Source: an uncultured Collinsella sp. (lineage in GTDB: Bacteria > Actinomycetota > Coriobacteriia > Coriobacteriales > Coriobacteriaceae). Taken from it: a stretch of DNA of 8,939 nucleotides. A model generated the notes under the pieces. It was not told the DNA's origin, did not search any database, and saw nothing but the letters and a program-made list of their open reading frames with translations. The stretch is from positions 1-8,939 of the forward strand of contig USHF01000052.1 in NCBI GenBank assembly GCA_900554465.1, written 5' to 3'. A program made the translations under genes and the position numbers. Position 1 is the first letter of the stretch, and every line of letters begins with the position of its first letter. Of this stretch, positions 1 through 6,429 are shown piece by piece.

Positions 1-49
1 ATCTACACGTAAGGAGTCGTCGGCAGCGTCAGATGTGTATAAGAGACAG
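1..49 (+). other. Illumina Nextera adapter contamination (not genomic)
   Basis: Bases 1-8 (ATCTACAC) match the end of the Illumina P5 oligo. Bases 9-16 (GTAAGGAG) match the Nextera i5 index known as S505/N505. Bases 17-30 (TCGTCGGCAGCGTC) and 31-49 (AGATGTGTATAAGAGACAG) are the Nextera read-1 adapter and the transposon mosaic end. Genomic sequence starts at base 50. This is untrimmed library adapter at a contig end, not a transposon in the organism. The mosaic end comes from engineered Tn5, which could mislead a mobile-element search. Confidence 0.98.
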
Positions 50-1494
50 ACCGTGGACTGGGCATCGGAAATCTTGTCTGGCTGGACCATGACGTGGACC
101 TCGCGACCGGCCTGCATGGCATAGGTACGTTCGACGCCGTCATGAGAGTTGGCGATCTCCTCGAGCTTCTCAAGACGCTTGATGTAGTTCTCGGCAGACT
201 CGCGACGGGCACCGGGGCGAGAGGCAGAGACAGCATCGGCGGCCTGCACCAGGACATCGAGCACCGTGTTGGGGTCGACATCGGCATGGTGAGCCTCAAT
301 AGCGTGGACGATAACGGGCTTCTCGCCATAACGGCGGGCAAGCTCGGCGCCGATGACGGCATGCGGGCCCTCGACGTCGTGGTCGATTGCCTTGCCCAGG
401 TCATGAAGCAGGCCGGCGCGCTTGGCGGTCACAACGTCCAGGCCAAGCTCGGAAGCCATCACGCCGCACAGATCAGAGACCTCGAGGGAATGCTGAAGCA
501 CGTTCTGACCAAACGAGGTACGGTAGCGCAGGGCACCAAGGGTCTTGACGATCTCGGGGTGCAGGTCGTGGATGCCGGCATCGAAGGCAGCCTGCTCGCC
601 AGCCTCGCGCACGCGCTGCTGAACCAGGTCGGCGGCCTTGTGATACATCTCCTCGATACGGGCAGGGTGAATGCGGCCGTCGGCGATGAGGTTCTCGAGG
701 GCGACACGGGCGGTCTCACGACGGACCGGGTCGAAGCTCGAAAGAACGACGGTCTCGGGCGTGTCGTCGATCACGAGGTTGACGCCGGAAACCTGCTCGA
801 AGGTCCGGATGTTGCGACCCTCGCGACCGATGATACGGCCCTTGAGGTCATCAGAGGGAATGTGCACGGAGGTAACGGTGACCTCGGCAGTGTGGTCGGC
901 AGCGCAGCGCTGAATCGCCAGAGACAGAATCTCCTGGGCGGTCTTGTGGCACTCGGCGCGAACCTGCTGCTCGGACTCGCGAATGATCGTGGCGGCCTCG
1001 TGGGTGACCTCGCCGCGAACCTTATCGAGGAGCTCCTTGTGGGCGTCCTCGCGGGTAAGGTCGGCGATACGCTCGAGCTCGGAGGTCTGCTTTGCGCAGA
1101 GCTCCTCGAGCTCACGGGAGCGCTTCTCGACCTGACCGGCCTGGCTGGACAGCTGATGCTCGCGCTTGTCGAGAGCGTCGTTGCGGCGATCAAGGGATTC
1201 CTCGCGCTGCATCACGCGGTTCTCGAGCGTACGAATCTCGTTCTTACGCTGCTTGTCCTCGGCCTCGGCGGCCTGCTTGTTCTTGATGATCTCCTCTTTA
1301 GCCTCGAGCAGAGCCTCTTTTTTGAGGGTCTCGGCCTGACGCTTGGCATCACCGATCAGGGACTCAGCCTGTGCGTGTGCCGACTGGATTTTTTCGTCGG
1401 CCTCGTGAAGACTACCCTGCTTGGCGGTGCGCATGTAGGCAATGGCGGCGATGGCACCCAAAACGATGCCAACGAGCGCTGCGATGATAGGCAT
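50..1494 (-). CDS. rny: Ribonuclease Y, 3' end cut by contig end/adapter
   Basis: Membrane-anchored endoribonuclease that starts decay and processing of many mRNAs in bacteria that use RNase Y. The visible 481 codons begin MPIIAALVGIVLGAI, an N-terminal membrane anchor (about 1-20). A long charged coiled coil follows (about 25-190). The KH RNA-binding domain has its GREG loop at 223-226. The HD phosphohydrolase domain has H335, H364-D365 (in LLHDLGKA) and D420 (in AADAVSASRPGAR), the expected metal-binding set. The start at 1494 is chosen because AGGAG lies 5 bases upstream; an in-frame GTG at 1500 would abut the Shine-Dalgarno sequence. The visible protein ends in KISDAQST. The family is usually about 510-520 residues, so some 35-40 C-terminal residues are missing because the adapter begins at base 49. 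The gene has its own probable promoter and a leader of about 160 bases. Confidence 0.96.
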
Positions 1495-1499
1495 GCTCA

Positions 1500-1506
1500 C
1501 TCCTTT
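1500..1506 (-). promoter_or_regulatory. Ribosome binding site of rny
   Basis: The minus strand reads AAAAAGGAGTGAGCATG. AAGGAG lies 5 bases before the ATG at 1494, which fixes that start over the GTG at 1500. Confidence 0.8.
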
Positions 1507-1529
1507 TTATGGATTCGCTACACAACAAA

Positions 1530-1555
1530 GCGAACCGTCCTTACGAACGGCTCGC
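1530..1555 (-). promoter_or_regulatory. Hairpin in the rny leader, close to the RBS
   Basis: The minus strand reads GCGAGCCGT, an 8-base loop, then ACGGTTCGC. All nine positions pair, one of them as G-U. TTTGTTGTG follows directly. It lies about 23 bases before the ribosome binding site of rny. It could be a weak terminator or attenuator, or a structure controlling stability or translation of the rny mRNA. The pairing is seen; the role is inferred. Confidence 0.55.
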
Positions 1556-1602
1556 GACATTTGAGTAATATGGGCGCAGCTTATGCGGGTCGGATACAGA
1601 TA

Positions 1603-1631
1603 AACATATAAACAAACTCATCACAGATGAG
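1603..1631 (-). promoter_or_regulatory. Small hairpin with T-rich tail in the rny leader
   Basis: The minus strand has CTCATC, loop TGT, GATGAG (1617-1631), a perfect 6-bp stem that one G-U pair could extend. A T-rich run (TTTGTTTATATGTTTA) follows. This resembles a weak intrinsic terminator or attenuator between the putative start of transcription (about 1654) and the gene. The stem is short and only partly GC, so chance is possible. Confidence 0.4.
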
Positions 1632-1660
1632 CACATATCACAAAGCAAATGACAGTGTTT

Positions 1661-1689
1661 ATCGTACGTTGAACCACAACAACTGTCAA
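1661..1689 (-). promoter_or_regulatory. Probable housekeeping promoter of rny
   Basis: The minus strand has a perfect -35 box TTGACA (1684-1689), a 17-base spacer, and a -10 box TACGAT (1661-1666; four of six consensus positions). Transcription would begin near 1654, giving an rny leader of about 160 bases. The -35 box overlaps the tail of the putative recX terminator. A 7-bp inverted repeat (1650-1656 and 1682-1688) brackets the promoter. Confidence 0.65.
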
Positions 1690-1737
1690 ATAAATGGCCC
1701 CAGCACGGCGGCTAAAACGCGGTGAACGGCAGGGCCA
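1688..1737 (-). terminator. Possible terminator after recX
   Basis: The minus strand downstream of recX has TGGCCC (1732-1737) pairing with GGGCCA (1695-1700). Between them lies an inner imperfect stem, CACCGCG with CGCCGTG, one mismatch. TTTATTT follows directly (1688-1694). Location and tail fit a factor-independent terminator for recA-recX. The interrupted stem makes this less certain than the hairpin after cinA. Confidence 0.45.
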
Positions 1738-1751
1738 CAAAACGCATACGC

Positions 1752-2444
1752 CTAAACCGCACATTCCTCACGTTCGGCATCGAGACGTGCCTTAACGGCA
1801 TCGGCGGCGATGTGATACGAGAAGCCCTTGCCCATCAAAAACCGAACCAGTTTTTCGAATCCGCGCGTCTCTGGAACACGCCGCTTGGCGAGCAGGGCTG
1901 ACGCACGCGCCAAATCGTCTTCGACGGCAAAATAGTCCTCGGGATAACCGGGAATGTCATCGAGCACGACATGACGGCGCTTGAGCTCGGTCTCGATTTT
2001 ACGCTGTCCCCAACCGCGCCGCTTGCGTTCCTCGATAAAGTACGAGCAAAAGCGGTTCTCGTCTAAAAAGCGATACTCGGTGGCGCGCTCGACGGCGAAA
2101 TCGATCGCGGTCTGGTGAAAGCCGTAGCGAGCCAGCTTGTCACGGACCTCGCCCGTCGCATGGTCGCGTCGCGATAGCATCTCGGTCACCATGGTAAGTG
2201 CACATTTACGCTCGACGAGCTGCACCGCCTCACGAAAGTTGTCCCAATCACAGGGAAGATCGGGGCGGTTTTTGACATACAGGCGCGCGACCCGCGCGGG
2301 AATCCAAATGGACCGCTCAAAACCGCCCTCAAGCTCACAATCGATATGTGCGCAAGGCTTTTTGGACGCATACCCGCTCGAGAACGAGGAGGCCGCCTTC
2401 TTATCGGGAAAGACGACCGTGGCCTCGGTCACCGTATACGACAT
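1752..2444 (-). CDS. recX: Regulatory protein RecX
   Basis: RecX binds RecA and modulates, usually restrains, RecA filament growth and activity. The 230-residue product has the RecX fold from about residue 70 onward: three-helix modules containing MLSRRDHATGEVRDKL (89-104), FLDENRFCSYFIEERKRRGW (126-145, the most diagnostic stretch) and a third module near 193-222. The first 70 or so residues form an extra N-terminal region. Long N-terminal extensions also occur in Gram-positive RecX, whereas the E. coli protein is about 166 residues. The ATG at 2444 follows the recA stop by 11 bases. No good Shine-Dalgarno sequence precedes it (GCGGTTACGCTC), so translation may depend on coupling to recA. 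Through recA it should share SOS control. Confidence 0.93.
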   Translation of the reverse strand: MSYTVTEATVVFPDKKAASSFSSGYASKKPCAHIDCELEGGFERSIWIPARVARLYVKNRPDLPCDWDNFREAVQLVERKCALTMVTEMLSRRDHATGEVRDKLARYGFHQTAIDFAVERATEYRFLDENRFCSYFIEERKRRGWGQRKIETELKRRHVVLDDIPGYPEDYFAVEDDLARASALLAKRRVPETRGFEKLVRFLMGKGFSYHIAADAVKARLDAEREECAV

Positions 2445-2455
2445 GAGCGTAACCG

Positions 2456-3604
2456 CTACTCGTCGTCATCATCGAGCATGGCGGAACCATCGATGGCGTA
2501 AAGCTCGTCAAACTCCTCAGGCGCAGGCTGATCGGTCAGCTCGACCTCGGATGGAGCATCGTCGTCAAACTCAAGCCCGCAGGCAAGGCGGACCTTATGC
2601 TCAATCTCGTCGGCGCAATCGGGGTGTTCGCGCAGGAACGCCTTGGCGGCCTCGCGACCGTTGCCGAGCTTGTCCTCGCCATAGGCAAACCAGGAGCCCA
2701 TCTTCTTGCAGATGCCGCACTCGACAGCCATGTCCAGAATCGAGCCCTCCTTAGAGATGCCCGTACCGTACATGATGTCAAACTCAGCAGAACGGAACGG
2801 AGCTGCCACCTTGTTCTTAACGACCTTGGCGCGCACGCGGTTACCGATAACCTCATCCTTAAGCTTAATGCTGTCGATGCGGCGAATGTCGATACGCACC
2901 GAAGAGAAAAACTTAAGGGCGCGGCCGCCCGTCGTGGTCTCGGGGTTGCCGAACATGACGCCGATCTTCTCACGCAGTTGGTTAATGAAGATGCACGTCG
3001 TGTTGGACTTGGACAGCGAGCCGGCAAGCTTGCGGAGCGCCTGGCTCATCAGGCGAGCTTGCAAGCCGACCGTGGTATCGCCGATCTCTCCCTCGATCTC
3101 GGCACGCGGGGTCAGCGCGGCGACGGAGTCGACGACGATGGCATCGATGGCGCCGGAACGCACGAGCATGTCAACAATCTCGAGCGCCTGCTCACCCGTA
3201 TCGGGCTGGGAAATCAGTACCTCGTCGATATCCACGCCAATGCGCGCGGCATACGTGGGATCGAGCGCGTGCTCGGCATCGATAAATGCCACCACGCCAC
3301 CCATTGCCTGGGCCTCGGCCAGGATCTCGAGCGAAAGCGTCGTCTTACCGGAGGACTCAGGACCGTAAATCTCGACGATACGGCCGCGCGGCACACCGCC
3401 GATACCCAGAGCGGCATCGAGTGCCAGAGCGCCCGTGGGGATGGCCTCAACCTCAAGCTCGGGGCCGCCGTCACCATACCTCATGATGGAACCCTGGCCG
3501 AATTTCTTCTCGATCTCGGCCTTGGTGGTGGCGATCATCTCATCGCGCTCTTTACCCGTCGTGCGAGCATGAACGGTACGTACGGGACCTGAATTCTTGG
3601 CCAT
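2456..3604 (-). CDS. recA: Recombinase RecA
   Basis: ATP-dependent DNA strand-exchange protein and co-protease that triggers LexA self-cleavage in the SOS response. The 382-residue product has Walker A GPESSGKTT (81-89), Walker B AIVVDS (155-160), the loop 2 region INQLREKIGVMFGNPETTTG (207-226) and an acidic C-terminal tail ending DDDDE. It is about 30 residues longer than E. coli RecA, at both ends. No intein is present. The start is the ATG at 3604, preceded by AGAGGAGGG with 6 bases spacing. The in-frame TTG at 3625 would put the Shine-Dalgarno sequence inside the gene and is rejected. The gene has its own LexA-controlled promoter and is followed after 11 bases by recX. Confidence 0.98.
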   Translation of the reverse strand: MAKNSGPVRTVHARTTGKERDEMIATTKAEIEKKFGQGSIMRYGDGGPELEVEAIPTGALALDAALGIGGVPRGRIVEIYGPESSGKTTLSLEILAEAQAMGGVVAFIDAEHALDPTYAARIGVDIDEVLISQPDTGEQALEIVDMLVRSGAIDAIVVDSVAALTPRAEIEGEIGDTTVGLQARLMSQALRKLAGSLSKSNTTCIFINQLREKIGVMFGNPETTTGGRALKFFSSVRIDIRRIDSIKLKDEVIGNRVRAKVVKNKVAAPFRSAEFDIMYGTGISKEGSILDMAVECGICKKMGSWFAYGEDKLGNGREAAKAFLREHPDCADEIEHKVRLACGLEFDDDAPSEVELTDQPAPEEFDELYAIDGSAMLDDDDE

Positions 3605-3610
3605 GAAAAG

Positions 3611-3619
3611 CCCTCCTCT
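3611..3619 (-). promoter_or_regulatory. Strong ribosome binding site of recA
   Basis: The minus strand has AGAGGAGGG, then CTTTTC, then the ATG at 3604. This near-ideal site decides the start in favour of 3604 over the upstream TTG. Confidence 0.85.
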
Positions 3620-3634
3620 TAACAACCTGCATCG

Positions 3635-3663
3635 ATAATAAACGAACGGCTGTTCGTGGTCAA
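3635..3663 (-). promoter_or_regulatory. recA promoter
   Basis: The minus strand has -35 TTGACC (3658-3663; five of six consensus positions), a 17-base spacer and -10 TATTAT (3635-3640; five of six). Transcription should begin near 3628, giving a leader of about 24 bases. The LexA box fills almost the whole spacer, so bound LexA would block RNA polymerase. Confidence 0.85.
3642..3657 (-). promoter_or_regulatory. LexA (SOS) box in the recA promoter
   Basis: The 16 bases ACGAACGGCTGTTCGT form a palindrome with perfect 6-base arms. They match the Gram-positive and actinobacterial LexA operator core CGAAC-N4-GTTCG exactly. The box lies between the -35 and -10 boxes of the recA promoter. LexA itself is not in this window, so the regulator is inferred from the known operator. 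Confidence 0.92.
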
Positions 3664-3695
3664 CCGTTCAGATAAATCATATGCAGGCAGTCTTT

Positions 3696-3761
3696 CCAAA
3701 ACCCAACCAAACGCCGACCAAATACTGACCAAATGCTTGACCACATAGGGCCAAATATAAG
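3696..3761 (-). repeat. Six phased CCAAA motifs upstream of recA
   Basis: On the plus strand, units starting CCAAA (one CCACA) follow head to tail: 3696 CCAAAACCCAA, 3707 CCAAACGCCGA, 3718 CCAAATACTGA, 3729 CCAAATGCTTGA, 3741 CCACATAGGG, 3751 CCAAATATAAG. The period is 10-12 bp, about one helical turn. On the transcribed strand this is TTTGG repeated on one DNA face, roughly 70-135 bases upstream of the recA transcription start. It may be intrinsically curved DNA or a binding array. The role is unknown. Confidence 0.6.
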
Positions 3762-3830
3762 CAAGGAAGGCGAAAATAAACCTATGACCAGCAAAAACGC
3801 TGAATTTGTCAGAGGTCCCTATCTCCACAA

Positions 3831-3854
3831 TTAAGGGGCCCTAAGGCCCCTTAA
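3831..3854 (-). terminator. Terminator after cinA (end of the ftsK-cinA operon)
   Basis: The minus strand reads TTAAGGGGCC, loop TTAG, GGCCCCTTAA: a perfect 10-bp stem 7 bases after the cinA stop. The following T-run is weak (TTAATTG). As the only strong hairpin between cinA and the recA promoter it probably ends the upstream operon. The symmetrical stem would also fold in transcripts from the other strand, but no plus-strand gene is seen. Confidence 0.7.
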
Positions 3855-3861
3855 AACACGT

Positions 3862-4398
3862 CTATTCCATAGAGTTGAGCAAAAGGGCAATGCGTCCCAA
3901 TGCCTCCGCGACCGCATGGGCACGAACACACGAACGGTCGCCCTCATAGTGGCAGCGCACAGAGTCCACGACCGGCACTTCCCCATCAGCCGCGCGATAC
4001 GCCCAGCCAATATAGAAAGTGCCAGCCGGATCGTCCTCAGTGCCGCCGCCGGGGCCGGCATAACCCGTTGCGCTCACTGCAATATCGCTCTGGTACAGCT
4101 CCAGCGAACCCGCCGCCATCTCGCGCGCGGTCTGATGCGACACCGCGGTATAGCGGTCGAGCGTCTCCTGATCAACGCCCAAAACGCGATGCTTGATCTC
4201 ATCGCAGTAGGTCACCGCACCGCCACGCAGCACCGCCGAGGCGCCCGGGATATCGGCAATCGTCGAGGCAATCATACCTGCTGTCAGCGACTCAGCCGTC
4301 GAAACCGTCACGCCCCGAGCGCTCGCGCGCTCGACAATATGACGCGCCAGCTCCTCGTTATGTGCGGAAATCTGCTCAAAAGAGTCCGTCATACCCAC
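3862..4398 (-). CDS. pncC: Nicotinamide-nucleotide amidohydrolase PncC (CinA C-terminal domain family)
   Basis: Converts nicotinamide mononucleotide to nicotinate mononucleotide and ammonia, recycling pyridine nucleotides toward NAD. The 178-residue product is the stand-alone CinA C-terminal domain, without the N-terminal molybdopterin-binding-like domain of full-length CinA. It has the TAESLTAG motif (34-41) with the expected catalytic serine S37. Y64 and K69 lie in VTYCDEIKHRVLGV, and the conserved glycine loop is TGYAGPGGGT. The position between pgsA and recA is where cinA sits in many Gram-positive genomes, so it may be annotated as cinA. The start is uncertain. GTG at 4398 has AGG 5 bases upstream; ATG at 4392 is also possible. 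It lies 6 bases after the pgsA stop. Confidence 0.93.
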   Translation of the reverse strand: MGMTDSFEQISAHNEELARHIVERASARGVTVSTAESLTAGMIASTIADIPGASAVLRGGAVTYCDEIKHRVLGVDQETLDRYTAVSHQTAREMAAGSLELYQSDIAVSATGYAGPGGGTEDDPAGTFYIGWAYRAADGEVPVVDSVRCHYEGDRSCVRAHAVAEALGRIALLLNSME

Positions 4399-4404
4399 CA
4401 GGAC

Positions 4405-5043
4405 CTAGACCGAAAAGACGATCTTGCGGCAGTTCCAGAAGTACTGGGCGCCCGAGATAACGGTCAGGACAACGGCAACGGCGTACAGGAAGCGCGACAC
4501 CGAGTAGATGCCGAGCGTCAGCGCCAGCGGGCCAAGGTGCAAGCCGGCCATCGCAAAGACGCACAGGTAACCGCAGATGGAGACCATCGTGGTCGCCGTC
4601 TTGTACTTGCCAAGCTTATCGGCGGCAACGACCACGCCGGCGGCACTCGCGACCATGCGAAGGGCGCTCACCAGAAGCTCACGGAACAAGATGATGAACA
4701 CGGACCAAACCGACACGGCACCAAAGTCCAAGAATAGCAGCAGGGCCGAGAATACGAGCAGCTTGTCGGCGATGGGGTCCAAGAATTTACCGAAGTCGGT
4801 AATCTCGTTGCGCGAGCGCGCCAGGTAGCCGTCAACCTTATCGGTGCACGACAGGATGACGTACAGAATGAAGGCAGCGGCGGCGAGCGGGCCGTCGAAG
4901 GTGCTCCAATCTGTACCGGCAACACTCGTGTGAGAAAGCGCCGACACAATCATGAACACCGGGATAAAGACGATGCGAACGCACGTCACGATGTTGGCGG
5001 GCGTCCAAACACTCGTCAGTTCCTTATTGCTCTCGTTTGCCAC
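4405..5043 (-). CDS. pgsA: CDP-diacylglycerol--glycerol-3-phosphate 3-phosphatidyltransferase
   Basis: Integral membrane enzyme that transfers the phosphatidyl group from CDP-diacylglycerol to glycerol-3-phosphate, the committed step toward phosphatidylglycerol and cardiolipin. The 212-residue product carries the complete CDP-alcohol phosphatidyltransferase signature D-x2-D-G-x2-A-R-x8-G-x3-D-x3-D, at D68, D71, G72, A75, R76, G85, D89 and D93. Later family hallmarks are RELLVSALRM (121-130) and GKYKT (145-149). Hydrophobic segments lie near 17-36, 52-66, 95-120, 123-141, 152-171 and 177-199. A short extra loop (about 37-51) makes it slightly longer than the E. coli enzyme (182). The start is GTG at 5043. 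Its AGGAG overlaps the rimO stop codon (TAGGAG) with about 6 bases spacing, suggesting coupled translation. Confidence 0.93.
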   Translation of the reverse strand: MANESNKELTSVWTPANIVTCVRIVFIPVFMIVSALSHTSVAGTDWSTFDGPLAAAAFILYVILSCTDKVDGYLARSRNEITDFGKFLDPIADKLLVFSALLLFLDFGAVSVWSVFIILFRELLVSALRMVASAAGVVVAADKLGKYKTATTMVSICGYLCVFAMAGLHLGPLALTLGIYSVSRFLYAVAVVLTVISGAQYFWNCRKIVFSV

Positions 5044-5052
5044 GACGCTCTC

Positions 5053-6402
5053 CTACTCCACAACATGGCCGATAAGCTCATAGCAGAAGCTATCGGTAAA
5101 CTCGACCGTCAGAATATCGCCCACAGATGCCTCGCTGGAATCCAGATGCACCGCGCCATCGGAATCAGGCGCCTGGAACCAGGCATGGCCGATCAGCTCG
5201 GCGCCGTCCTCGGTCTCTTCGATACCGTCGACAATCACCTGGGCGCGCTCGCCCACATGTGCGGCAGTTGCAGCAAAACCGAGCGACTCGGCCAGGTCCA
5301 TGGCCTCCTGGGCGCGCTCGAGCTTGACCTCTTCGTCGACCTGGCCCTCCATCTTGGCGGCCAGGCTGCCCTCCTCCTGCGAGTAGGCAAAGACGCTCGT
5401 GTAGTCGAAGCCGACGGTGTCCATAAAGTCGATAAGGTCGCGGAACTCGTCGTCGGTCTCGGTCGGGAAGCCGACCATGGCCGTGGAACGGATCACGATG
5501 TCGGGGATGCGCTCACGCAGATCGCGGAACAGGTCCTCGAGCTCCTGGCGCGAACCGGAGCGACGCATGGCCTTAAGGATGCGTGCGTCGCAGTGCTGCA
5601 CGGGAATATCGATATAGGGTAGCACCTCGGGGGTATCGCGAATCGTATCGATAAGCTCGTCGGTCATGCCCTCGGGCTGCAGGTAGAGAACACGGACCCA
5701 GACGTTCTGCGGACGCACGGCCTCGGCTACGGCGCGCAGCAGCTGCGCCAGATTGCGCGGCGAGCCCTCGGCGACGTCACCATCCGCAAAGTCGGTGCCC
5801 CAGATGCCCGTGTCCTGGCCGATCAGCACGATCTCTCGCACACCGCCGGCAACCAAGTCGCGCACCTCGGAGATAATGCTCTCGGCATTGCGCGAGTGAT
5901 AACGACCGCGGATATACGGGATCATGCAGAAGCTACAAAAGCGGTTGCAGCCATCGGAAATCTTGACGTAAGCAACGGCGCCCTCGACAGTGCGCTTGAC
6001 TTGCGGAATATAGGCAGCGATCTCACGCTCGACACCCAGCACGCCATCGATGACCGCCACGATGCCGTCCTCCTCGTCGGCCTTCACAAAGGCAGCGACC
6101 TCGGGCAGCTCGTCAGGCAGGTCGTCGCCATAGCGCGACGGCACACAGCCGCACATGACGATGGGACAAGAACGAACGCCGTCCTGAACCTCGTTGGCGA
6201 GCTCGAGCGTGATCTCGATGCTCTCGGACGTTGCGGAGGCGAGGAACGAGCATGTATTGACGATGGCGATATCGGCATCCTGTGGGTCGAATGCCTCCTC
6301 GTAGCCCGCGGCGGTTAAAAGAGAACGCATGCGGTCGGTGTCAACCTCGTTCTTAGCGCACCCGAGGGTGATGTAGAGCACGGAGCCCAACGGTGTATCC
6401 AT
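5053..6402 (-). CDS. rimO: Ribosomal protein uS12 methylthiotransferase RimO
   Basis: Radical-SAM enzyme that adds a methylthio group to the conserved aspartate of ribosomal protein S12. The 449-residue product has the N-terminal methylthiotransferase domain with cluster cysteines C15 (LGCAKNEVDTDRM), C51 (NTCSF) and C86 (CGCVPSRY). The radical-SAM motif C152-x3-C156-x2-C159 lies in GCNRFCSFCMIP. A C-terminal TRAM domain spans about 382-449. The LGCAKNEVD start and short acidic TRAM end favour RimO over the tRNA enzyme MiaB. All six cluster cysteines are present, so it should be active. The ATG at 6402 has AAAGGA 12 bases upstream, longer than usual. It follows yajQ by 27 bases. Confidence 0.92.
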   Translation of the reverse strand: MDTPLGSVLYITLGCAKNEVDTDRMRSLLTAAGYEEAFDPQDADIAIVNTCSFLASATSESIEITLELANEVQDGVRSCPIVMCGCVPSRYGDDLPDELPEVAAFVKADEEDGIVAVIDGVLGVEREIAAYIPQVKRTVEGAVAYVKISDGCNRFCSFCMIPYIRGRYHSRNAESIISEVRDLVAGGVREIVLIGQDTGIWGTDFADGDVAEGSPRNLAQLLRAVAEAVRPQNVWVRVLYLQPEGMTDELIDTIRDTPEVLPYIDIPVQHCDARILKAMRRSGSRQELEDLFRDLRERIPDIVIRSTAMVGFPTETDDEFRDLIDFMDTVGFDYTSVFAYSQEEGSLAAKMEGQVDEEVKLERAQEAMDLAESLGFAATAAHVGERAQVIVDGIEETEDGAELIGHAWFQAPDSDGAVHLDSSEASVGDILTVEFTDSFCYELIGHVVE

Positions 6403-6429
6403 GTTGGAGAGCAGTCCTTTCGAATGATA

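Noticed and set aside
31..49. Tn5 mosaic end as a mobile element
   Set aside because: It is continuous with P5, index and read-1 adapter sequence, so it comes from library preparation.
3..404. Minus-strand frame running into the adapter
   Set aside because: It lies in a wrong frame over rny and finishes in adapter-derived residues (YTHLTLPTTPYV).
1531..1550. Second LexA box in the rny leader
   Set aside because: Two CGAAC half-sites are present but as direct repeats 13 bases apart, not the inverted CGAAC-N4-GTTCG arrangement.
94..1611. Plus-strand open frame of 505 codons opposite rny
   Set aside because: It mirrors rny codon positions in GC-rich DNA. RNase Y on the other strand has clear KH and HD motifs, and the plus frame has none.
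2597..3592. Plus-strand open frame of 331 codons opposite recA
   Set aside because: Shadow of recA, which is unmistakable on the minus strand; no ribosome binding site or known motif.
3604..3625. Longer RecA starting at TTG 3625
   Set aside because: The strong Shine-Dalgarno sequence would lie inside the gene, and MAKN is a better fit to RecA starts.
3619..3828. Minus-strand frame of 69 codons in the cinA-recA gap
   Set aside because: It starts with GTG without a binding site, runs across the phased repeats, recA promoter and LexA box, and ends in the recA ribosome binding site. No family is recognised.
5053..6402. MiaB rather than RimO
   Set aside because: The LGCAKNEVD start and acidic, compact TRAM end resemble RimO; a full MiaB comparison was not possible, so some doubt remains.
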